A stretch of DNA of 64,000 nt from Burkholderia cepacia ATCC 25416. GTDB lineage: Bacteria > Pseudomonadota > Gammaproteobacteria > Burkholderiales > Burkholderiaceae. Of the stretch, positions 27,578 to 34,138 are shown one piece after another (the first letter of the stretch is position 1; each line of letters opens with the position of its first letter). The notes beneath the pieces are model-generated. The model saw nothing but the letters and a program-made list of their open reading frames with translations, did not search any database and was not told where the DNA came from. Position numbers and translations under genes: made by a program. Where the stretch lies: assembly GCF_001411495.1 (NCBI RefSeq), contig NZ_CP012982.1, positions 3,162,001 to 3,226,000 on the forward strand, given 5' to 3'.

Positions 27578-28531
27578 TCAGCTCTTCGGCAGCCCGGGTG
27601 GATTCGTGCGCGACTGGTCGATCGCCTCGGACGCAAGGTTCCAGCGGTCGAGCACCTGCTGGTAGCGGCCGTTCCTGATCAACCCATTCAGCGCGACGGT
27701 CAGCGGATCGGCGAGCCCGCTGCCGCGGCGCGTCGCGATCGCGATGTCGGCCGTGCGCGGCCAGCCGCCGCTGATTGCGCCGACGAGCCGCGTCTTGCCT
27801 TGCTGCGCGCTCTGGTACGCGAGCACCGAGTTCACGCTGAACACGGCATCGGCACGGCCCGACTGCACGGCGACGATGCGCATCGCCTGATCGTCGTAGT
27901 ACTGGATCTGCACGGGTTTCAGCCCGTGCGCGACGTTCTCGCGGTCCCACGCGAGCAGGATCTTTTCCTGGTTGGTGCCGGCGTCGGTCACGATACGCAG
28001 CCCCGCGACGTCCTTCGGCTCGCGGATCGCCTGGATCTTGCTGTCGTTGCGCACGTAGAAGCCGACCTGGTCCTTGCGGTAGGTCGAGAAATCGAACTTC
28101 TGCTTGCGTTCCTCGGTGACGGTGACGTTCGAGATCACCGCGTCGACTTTTCCGGATTCGAGCGCGAGCGGCCAGTCGGCCCACGCGAGCGCGACGATCT
28201 TCAGCTTGCGGCCGAGGCTGTCGGACACGAGCTGGCCGACGTCGGCGTCGAAGCCGATCACCGTGCGAGCATCGGTTGCATACGAACTGATCGGCGGCAG
28301 GCTCGGTGCGATGCCGATCGTCAGCGTGCCGGGTTCGGCGAACTTGAACGACGCGGGCACCGCTCGCTCGACTGCCGCATCGGCCACGCCGCGCGGGCGC
28401 CCGCGCTGTTCGGGGCTCAAGTCGAACGTGGCGGCGGCCGCGACCGCGGCTGCGGCGAACGCGGTCAGGCCAATCAACGCGGTGGCCAGCGTGCGCGCGG
28501 CACGGGAAGAGAACGGTACGGCTCGTTGCAT
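27578..28531 (-). CDS. ABC transporter substrate-binding protein (amino-acid family 3 type), copy 2
   Basis: This is a 317-residue exported binding protein. The ATG at 28531 opens a long hydrophobic leader (ALIGLTAFAAAAVAAAATF). VDAVISNVTVTEERKQKFDFSTYRKD and IVTDAGTNQEKILLAWDREN mark it as SBP family 3. It is strongly similar along its length to the other binding protein of this operon (22286-23218), including the ends TNPPGLPKS and TNPPGLPSF, so it arose by duplication. It is second in the operon, 56 bp after the GNAT gene. Keeping two diverged copies around a single fused transporter suggests a widened ligand range. Confidence 0.87.
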   Translation of the reverse strand: MQRAVPFSSRAARTLATALIGLTAFAAAAVAAAATFDLSPEQRGRPRGVADAAVERAVPASFKFAEPGTLTIGIAPSLPPISSYATDARTVIGFDADVGQLVSDSLGRKLKIVALAWADWPLALESGKVDAVISNVTVTEERKQKFDFSTYRKDQVGFYVRNDSKIQAIREPKDVAGLRIVTDAGTNQEKILLAWDRENVAHGLKPVQIQYYDDQAMRIVAVQSGRADAVFSVNSVLAYQSAQQGKTRLVGAISGGWPRTADIAIATRRGSGLADPLTVALNGLIRNGRYQQVLDRWNLASEAIDQSRTNPPGLPKS

Positions 28532-28587
28532 GAAAGCGTCCTGTGGTGGCAAGCGGTAATCGGAGGAGGGCGGGGGCGCGGCGGCGG

Positions 28588-29148
28588 TCAGCGCGGCAGC
28601 GCCGGTTCGGGCACGGGCGCCCACAGGTCGGCCAGCGTCGACGTGCGCGACGGATCGGCGAGATCCTTGCCGAACCGCAGGTGGTAATGCACCTCGGGGG
28701 CGATCGACGAATCGAACAGCCGCGTATAGCCGGTGCGGTCGTACAGCGCCCATGCCTCGGGCTGGCGAAAACCGGTAGTCAGGTAGATGCGGCGATAGCC
28801 CTGCTGCGCGGCGCGCAGTTCGAGTGCCTCCACGATGATGCGTGCGAGGCCCTGGCGGCGCAGGTCCGCGCGGGTCCAGATGCGTTTGAGCTCGGCGGTC
28901 TGCGCGTCGTAGCGCTTGAACGCGCCGCCGCCGATCGTCTCGCCGTCGCGCAGCAGCAGGACGAAAGCGCCTTCGGGCGGCGCGAACAGTTCGGCCGGGT
29001 AGCGCGCGAGCTCTTCGCGTGCGGACGCGTGGCTGTCGGGGCGATACGCGTTGTAACGGGTCGAATACTCGTCGATCAGTGCGTCGATCAGCGGTTGCGC
29101 GCGGACGTCGAGCGGCGTCGTGTCGATGATGCGGTCGGTCGTGGCCAT
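28588..29148 (-). CDS. GNAT family N-acetyltransferase
   Basis: This is a 186-residue GCN5-related acetyltransferase. The acetyl-CoA pyrophosphate loop is seen in IWTRADLRRQGLARIIVEALE (R-x-x-G-x-A pattern), followed by YRRIYLTTGFRQPEAWALYDRTGYTRL, the usual last helix and strand. The ATG at 29148 was chosen; another ATG two codons upstream (29154) is equally possible and neither has a strong ribosome binding site. It is first in the sulfur operon. In such operons a GNAT enzyme may acetylate a toxic amino-thiol or the imported compound, which is inference. Confidence 0.82.
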   Translation of the reverse strand: MATTDRIIDTTPLDVRAQPLIDALIDEYSTRYNAYRPDSHASAREELARYPAELFAPPEGAFVLLLRDGETIGGGAFKRYDAQTAELKRIWTRADLRRQGLARIIVEALELRAAQQGYRRIYLTTGFRQPEAWALYDRTGYTRLFDSSIAPEVHYHLRFGKDLADPSRTSTLADLWAPVPEPALPR

Positions 29149-29465
29149 GGGCATCGCGAAGGGCGCGCGATGCGGACGTTCCTGGCGGGGTGCGGGCACG
29201 CGGCCCGTCCGGTCTGTTCCGTTATCGCGACGCGGTTGTCGTGATGGCGGCGGCCGGTGCGTGTCCTGCTGGGATGCAGATGGCGGGCCGCCGCCGTTTT
29301 GAACACGTTAGCGGCGCGACCGGCAAAGGCGAACGAAGCAATTTCGATAAGGATTTCGCGGCGGACGTCAGAAGGCTCGCAGCGGGAGTGGGGTGGCGAT
29401 GACGGGGTGCATGCGCGTGCATCGAAGCCGATGCACGCGCCGGTGCGATGCCGACATGCGAGCGC
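29149..29465. other. Intergenic region upstream of the sulfur operon
   Basis: This should hold the minus-strand promoter of the six-gene GNAT to binding-protein operon and the 3' end of mqsA. A moderately AT-rich part lies around 29330-29365. No gene, palindrome or clear CysB-type site was identified. Confidence 0.4.
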
Positions 29466-29873
29466 CTATGCGGCCCGGACTTCGGCGAGCAGATCGGGAT
29501 GACGATCGAGGATCTTCAGCAGTTTCACGAGGGCAAGCGGCGGATTCGTCTTGCCTGTTTCGTAACGGGAGAACGCGTTGACGCCGCCGCCGAAAAGCTC
29601 GGCCGCCTCGCGCTGGTCGAGCTTCAGCTTCTTGCGCACCTTCGCGATGTAATTCGGGTCGACGATGGTGGCGTTCACCTGCTTGTTGAACTCGCTGATC
29701 GCTTCGCCGAGACGGGTCGCTTCGTCGAGATCCAGCACCGATTCCCCGCAGGCCGGGCAGAACTCGCCGGTGACAGCGCGGACGACAGTCGACCGGCCCT
29801 TGTAGGTATAAGGGATGTCGCGCGTGTCGCGGACGAGCTTCGCAGCACCGCATGCAGGACACTTCATTTTCAT
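29466..29873 (-). CDS. mqsA: MqsA-type antitoxin (zinc ribbon plus HTH-XRE)
   Basis: This is a 135-residue two-domain antitoxin. The N-terminal zinc-binding domain has CPACGAAK and a second pair, CPACGES, around residue 40. The C-terminal domain is an XRE helix-turn-helix (LDQREAAELFGGGVNAFSRYETGK) like E. coli MqsA. It binds and neutralises MqsR through the N-domain and represses the operon through the C-domain. The ATG at 29873 overlaps the mqsR stop by four bases (ATGA). As in E. coli the toxin gene comes first, the reverse of most toxin-antitoxin pairs. Confidence 0.93.
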   Translation of the reverse strand: MKMKCPACGAAKLVRDTRDIPYTYKGRSTVVRAVTGEFCPACGESVLDLDEATRLGEAISEFNKQVNATIVDPNYIAKVRKKLKLDQREAAELFGGGVNAFSRYETGKTNPPLALVKLLKILDRHPDLLAEVRAA

Positions 29874-30166
29874 CGCTCCTTGAAAGACACGATCAGCACA
29901 TCGTCGATCACCGTCAGTTTCAGGTACACGTCGCCACGCACCGTCAACGGCCGGTAGACGTCCTGCCAGATCGTGTGGTCGGCGTACGTCGTCATGCTCT
30001 TGTGGAAGTCGAGGTCGGTCAGCGACATCACGACATCGAGCGCCTCCCGTTCCGTGAAACCCAGCTGCCGCGCGCCGAGTACCGCGCTCGCGGTCAACCG
30101 GACCTGGCCGGATTCGACCAGCGCCTTGACGAGGGGCAGCTTGCAATGAGGCCTTCTCTTTTCCAT
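29870..30166 (-). CDS. mqsR: MqsR-type mRNA interferase toxin
   Basis: This is a 98-residue toxin of the RelE-fold MqsR family. MEKRRPHCKLPLVKALV, RLTASAVLGARQLGFTEREALDVV and TIWQDVYRPLTVRGDVYLKLTV follow the family closely, and the protein ends ...LIVSFKER like other members. MqsR cleaves mRNA at GCU, and the C-terminal Lys/Arg residues contribute to activity. It is followed by the antitoxin gene with a four-base overlap. The start codon falls where transcription itself is predicted to begin, so the message may be leaderless. Confidence 0.94.
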   Translation of the reverse strand: MEKRRPHCKLPLVKALVESGQVRLTASAVLGARQLGFTEREALDVVMSLTDLDFHKSMTTYADHTIWQDVYRPLTVRGDVYLKLTVIDDVLIVSFKER

Positions 30167-30172
30167 TCGCGA

Positions 30173-30210
30173 TATTAACCAAGTAAGTTAATTTGTCAAG
30201 TTGGTTAATG
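30173..30210 (-). promoter_or_regulatory. mqsRA promoter bracketed by a palindrome
   Basis: On the minus strand an exact -35 TTGACA (30200-30195) is followed after 16 bases by TAATAT (30178-30173). The perfect inverted repeat ATTAACCAA / TTGGTTAAT has arms at 30175-30183 and 30202-30210, flanking the -35 and overlapping the -10. This fits an autorepression site for the MqsA HTH domain. The predicted start of transcription is at or within a base or two of the mqsR ATG (30166). Confidence 0.7.
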
Positions 30211-30269
30211 GCGAGCGCATGCCGTCCGCCATGACTGGCAGACCGCATGGAAAGGAGATGGATCCGGTT

Positions 30270-31310
30270 TTAGGCCGTCTGGCCGATGCTCGGCGGGGCC
30301 GACAATTCCGCGAGCTGGAACAGGCAATCGCCGCGCTGCACCTGCGCGGGCACGCGCTTGCACACCACTTCGCCGTCGCCCTTGAAGCGGTGCAGCACCG
30401 GCTCGCGCAGCGGCGTATCGGGGAAGTGCACCCACGCGGCCGGCTGCCCGGCCTTCACCTGGTCGCCGAGTTCGACGAGCGGCTCGTACAGCCCGCGCTC
30501 GTACGCATAGACGAAGTGGCGATCGCCGTCGACACGCATGAAGCGCGTGACGGTGGGCGGCGCGTCGGGCACGAGCGCGCCGCGCAGCAGGCCGATGTAA
30601 CCGAGGTAGTGCAGCAGCCCGTGGCGACCGAGCCGGATCAGCGACGGGTCGGCCATGCCGGCACCGCCGAGTTCGGTCACGATCGAGATCGCGCCCTGGC
30701 GGCGCGCGGCCGAGGCCGAGTGCACGGGATTCGGCGCGTGCAGCAGCGCGTTCTGCAACCCGAACGCGACCAGCAGCCCGTTGAGCTTCGCGGCTTCGTC
30801 GGCGTCGAGCGGGTCGATCGCGAGCATGTTGCCGCCCTGGTACAGCAGCGAGCTGCCGCCCGAGTGCAGGTCGACCAGATACTGCGAGCGCGCCAGCAGG
30901 ACATGCTCGATGTAGTGGGCGATCATCTGCGTCGGCGTGCCGGCCGGGTCGCCGGGGAAGCTGCGGTTCAGGTTGCCCTGGTCGAGCGGCGACACGCGCA
31001 GGCCCGCGTCCGCCGCCGGGAAATTCGCCATCGGCAGCAGGATCAGCTGCCCGCTGACCATCCCGGGCTCGATCTCGCGCATCAGTTGCGACACGATGAT
31101 CTGGCCTTCGTACTCGTCGCCGTGGTTGCCGGCCATCACGAGCGCGACCGGGCCGTCGCCGTTGCGAATCGACGCGATCGGGATCGGCAGCCAGCCGTAC
31201 GCCGAGCGGTGTACGGAATGCGGCAGCCGCAGGTAGCCCGCGTGCTTGCCTTGTGCGTCGAGATCGATTTCGCAGTGGATGGGATTGCGGTGTGAGGAGG
31301 AGGCGGTCAT
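30270..31310 (-). CDS. Succinylglutamate desuccinylase/aspartoacylase family deacylase (DoeB-like)
   Basis: This is a 346-residue zinc carboxypeptidase-fold deacylase. MAGNHGDEYEG supplies the His-x-x-Glu zinc ligands and VDLHSGG the third ligand; LNRSFPGDPAGTPTQMIA carries the Asn-Arg substrate-binding pair. The C-terminal part is a beta-rich, barrel-sandwich-like domain (VKAGQPAAWVHFPDTP). The family includes DoeB, which removes the acetyl group from N-alpha-acetyl-diaminobutyrate in ectoine degradation, and aspartoacylases. No ectoine genes are adjacent, so the substrate is open. It appears monocistronic. Confidence 0.86.
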   Translation of the reverse strand: MTASSSHRNPIHCEIDLDAQGKHAGYLRLPHSVHRSAYGWLPIPIASIRNGDGPVALVMAGNHGDEYEGQIIVSQLMREIEPGMVSGQLILLPMANFPAADAGLRVSPLDQGNLNRSFPGDPAGTPTQMIAHYIEHVLLARSQYLVDLHSGGSSLLYQGGNMLAIDPLDADEAAKLNGLLVAFGLQNALLHAPNPVHSASAARRQGAISIVTELGGAGMADPSLIRLGRHGLLHYLGYIGLLRGALVPDAPPTVTRFMRVDGDRHFVYAYERGLYEPLVELGDQVKAGQPAAWVHFPDTPLREPVLHRFKGDGEVVCKRVPAQVQRGDCLFQLAELSAPPSIGQTA

Positions 31311-31564
31311 GGCGGCATCGTTCGATGAACGGAATCTGCCATCTTATCGGGAAACGACCGCTGCGCGCCGCGCCCGGCGCGAGCAGCGCCGAACGCCATC
31401 AGCCGGCAAGCGCATGGAGGCATGCGGGTGAGTTGCAAAGCCGATACGCGGAACCCGGTGCGATGTTGCAGCGGTGAACGCATGCCGGCATGCCGGTCGG
31501 CCGCATTCGGGCCTGGTGTTTCGCGCCGGCCCTTGCCGCGACGGGGCCGGCGTGCAAGGGCGGC

Positions 31565-31840
31565 TTACCGGCCCGATGTTTCAGCTTCGAGACGTCCTTC
31601 TTCCCACAGTGCCCAGAAACGGCTGCCGGCGCGATACGGATTCGCGCGGCGCGCGGCGTGATCGGCGATGCCCTGGCGAAACGCGCCGTACAGCGTCAGC
31701 GGCGGATTGTCGACGCATCGGGCTTCGCGTGCGGCCGGCATGCGGCGCTCGGAAACGAGCCGGCGGATCAGCGATGCGCCGTCGATCACATCCAGTTCGT
31801 CGATGGTTTCGCTGCGGCTGAGGACTTCGACGGTATTCAT
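31565..31840 (-). CDS. Hypothetical protein (91 aa)
   Basis: The ATG at 31840 has GGGAGA nine bases upstream. The 91-residue product is soluble and has no signal peptide. TLYGAFRQGIADHAARRANPYRAGSRFWALWEEG resembles the composition of small conserved Burkholderia proteins of unknown role (a helix with paired tryptophans), but no named family was recognised. The leader contains nested inverted repeats (31848-31878), which may be regulatory. Confidence 0.6.
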   Translation of the reverse strand: MNTVEVLSRSETIDELDVIDGASLIRRLVSERRMPAAREARCVDNPPLTLYGAFRQGIADHAARRANPYRAGSRFWALWEEGRLEAETSGR

Positions 31841-31847
31841 GTTGGGT

Positions 31848-31878
31848 CTCCCTGACCACCTGTTTCCCTGACAGGGAG
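31848..31878. repeat. Nested inverted repeats in a leader region
   Basis: CTCCCTG (31848-31854) pairs with CAGGGAG (31872-31878), and the right arm is also part of a tight palindrome TCCCTG-A-CAGGGA (31865-31877). These alternative pairings lie just upstream of the 91-residue protein start and include its ribosome binding site. They may be an operator or a leader structure that hides the ribosome binding site. Confidence 0.4.
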
Positions 31879-32083
31879 CAATAAGAGTGCCAGGTTCGAA
31901 AAGCCCTGCGCTGCATCGATCGTGCAGGCTTCTGCAGCCAACGTGACGGGAGGCGGGCGCCGATGTTACGGAACACGTCACGTGACACGCGAGCGCGCGA
32001 CGCCACGTGCGGTCACGTAAAGCGTTTCGGAATTGAATCGCCGGGAGGCGTCGACGCGGGAGAAAGAGGGCTGCGCGGCCGGG

Positions 32084-33634
32084 TCAGCTCGCGGTGGCCG
32101 GGGTGACCCGGCTGCTGCCGCTCGAATAGAAGCGGTAGATGCCCTTGCCGGCCGATTTCGCGTCGTACAGCGCGCTGTCGGCCTGCCGGATCAGTTCGTC
32201 GGGGGAGCCGTGCCCGTCGTCGAGTGCGATGCCGATGCTGATCCCCAGGATCACGGTCTCGCCGATCGACAGCGTGTACGGCGCCGAGATCTGCCGGATG
32301 ATGCGCGCCGCGAGGAGCGAGCACGCGTGCATCGTCACGTCGTCGATCGCGACGACGAATTCGTCGCCGCCGATGCGCGCGGCCAGCTCGCCGGGCGGCA
32401 GCGTCTTGCCGAGCCGCTCGGCGACCTGCGTCAGCACGTCGTCGCCGGCCTGGTGGCCGAACCGGTCGTTGATCGCCTTGAAGCCGTCGAGGTCGAGATA
32501 CATGACGGCGAGCCCGGACTCCGGCGAGTGTGGCCGGCTCGCGAGCATCCGCTTGAGTTCCGCATGCAGTTCGTGGCGGTTCGGCAGACCCGTCAGCGCA
32601 TCGTGCCGCGCGAGATGCCGGATGTGCTGTTCGGTCTGGCGGCGCGCGGTGACGTCCTCGACGATGATCACCGCGTTGCCGTCCGGCACGAGATGGCGCG
32701 TCAGTTCGAGCTGGCGGCCATCGGCGAGCACCAGGTCGAGCGGCGCGGGTTCGTCGCAGGCCAGCCAGATCTCGCACTGCGCGGCGAGACGGGCGCCGCC
32801 GGGATCGATCGCGTCGTTCGCGCCGAGCGCCGCGACGACGGCGGGCAGCGGCGTTTCGAGCATGATCTGGCGCGGCGAGCCGAACAGTTGCGCGGTGCGC
32901 CGGTTCGCGACGATCACGCGGCGCTCGCCGTCGATCATGCACAGGCCGTGCGGCATGTAGGTGAGCGCGGCGTCGAAGCGCGCAACGAGTTCGGCGTTGC
33001 GCTGGCGCGCGGCAATCAGCGCGACGAGCACGCGATAGTGACGCTGGACGACCGTGCGCATCGCGGCGAGGTAGATCACGAGCGGCGGCAGCAGCAGCCA
33101 CGCCCCCGGCCGGTGGGCCAGCAACGCGCCGATGCCGATCGGCAGCACGCCGACCGTGACCTGCGACATCGCGAGCCGGGGCAGCGCCGAATTGCGCGAC
33201 GCGATCCCGCCGAACACGCCGCCCGCGACCATCACCGACAGCGTGCCGAGCTCGACGTCGACGGCCTGCACGCAGCCCATCACGCCGAGACCGAGCACGA
33301 AGCACGCGACGAGCGACACGGGCGCATAGCGCATTGCCCAGTATTCGGCGCGGTCGTCGCCGCCGTCGCGTTGAACCGTGTACGCACGCACGATCGAGAG
33401 CCGCGCGATGAGCAGGCCGACGTCGACGATCAGCCACGCGAGGCACCAGAGCTGCTGCAGCCGGATCAGCGCGACGGCCGCGACGAAGCCGCTCGCGAGC
33501 CCGGAGAGCGCCATCGGTCGGACGTCCTCGAACAGGGTAACGAGCATCGACGGGCGCAGCGCGGCCGTCACACGGTGGTTGCCGGAGGGGGGGGTGGCGA
33601 GAACGGAGTGCAGGAGAGATGCCCTGACTGCCAT
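32084..33634 (-). CDS. Membrane-bound diguanylate cyclase (PAS-GGDEF)
   Basis: This is a 516-residue signalling protein. The N-terminal half has about five membrane helices (for example LVACFVLGLGVMGCV and AWLLLPPLVIYLAAM). A PAS-like segment follows (ALTYMPHGLCMIDGERRVIVANRRTAQLFG), then a GGDEF domain starting at LARHDALTGLPNRHELH with the intact catalytic motif ARIGGDEFVVAID. It should make cyclic di-GMP from GTP. The inhibitory I-site RxxD expected five residues upstream reads PPGE, so product feedback at that site is probably absent. The ATG at 33634 follows GAGGTC. No effector gene is adjacent. Confidence 0.9.
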   Translation of the reverse strand: MAVRASLLHSVLATPPSGNHRVTAALRPSMLVTLFEDVRPMALSGLASGFVAAVALIRLQQLWCLAWLIVDVGLLIARLSIVRAYTVQRDGGDDRAEYWAMRYAPVSLVACFVLGLGVMGCVQAVDVELGTLSVMVAGGVFGGIASRNSALPRLAMSQVTVGVLPIGIGALLAHRPGAWLLLPPLVIYLAAMRTVVQRHYRVLVALIAARQRNAELVARFDAALTYMPHGLCMIDGERRVIVANRRTAQLFGSPRQIMLETPLPAVVAALGANDAIDPGGARLAAQCEIWLACDEPAPLDLVLADGRQLELTRHLVPDGNAVIIVEDVTARRQTEQHIRHLARHDALTGLPNRHELHAELKRMLASRPHSPESGLAVMYLDLDGFKAINDRFGHQAGDDVLTQVAERLGKTLPPGELAARIGGDEFVVAIDDVTMHACSLLAARIIRQISAPYTLSIGETVILGISIGIALDDGHGSPDELIRQADSALYDAKSAGKGIYRFYSSGSSRVTPATAS

Positions 33635-34138
33635 GGTTTTTGACCTCGACACGATGTCGCTTGATATCGCGATGGCTGGCGGCACCCGCACGGCACGTGG
33701 CGGAAGCCCGGCCCGGCCGGATGCGCACGACATTACCATGAAATACGGGCGGCGCGGGTCACCCGGATCGCCCGGCGGACCCGCGTGCCGCGTCGGCCAC
33801 GAGTCGTCAACCGCGCCCACGAAAGTCTTGCGCATTCGCCGGCGCCGGGGCAGCATCGTCGCGAACCGAACGAGGCTCGGCGATCGACAGGAGACAGGCG
33901 CGTATCCGCCGGGCGCGGTCGACACGAACGAAACCGCCGCAAGCGGGCAGTCGATGCGACCGGATCGCCAACCGCGACCGGCTGTCGCAGCCCGGCTGAA
34001 CACCGTTATAAGAAATTCAATAAGTATTTCATGCGGGAAATACTATAGGCGATATATCAAAAACAATGCCAGAATGCGCGCCGCTCCGAACGTCGCGACA
34101 TCCGATCGCCGTCTGAGCCGCATCAGGAGGTTCCCCCA
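33635..34138. other. Divergent intergenic region, AT-rich on the right
   Basis: This separates the diguanylate cyclase gene (minus) from the molybdenum hydroxylase operon (plus). The part at about 34005-34070 is AT-rich and probably contains the hydroxylase promoter, with an inverted repeat described separately. CAGGAGG at 34123-34130 is the ribosome binding site of the large subunit. No gene was recognised. Confidence 0.5.
34023..34044. repeat. Inverted repeat, candidate operator upstream of the hydroxylase operon
   Basis: AGTATTTC and GAAATACT form perfect 8-bp arms around a six-base spacer, in the AT-rich promoter zone about 95 bp before the large-subunit ATG. A further GAAAT at about 34014 repeats the half-site. 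The regulator is unknown. Confidence 0.5.
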
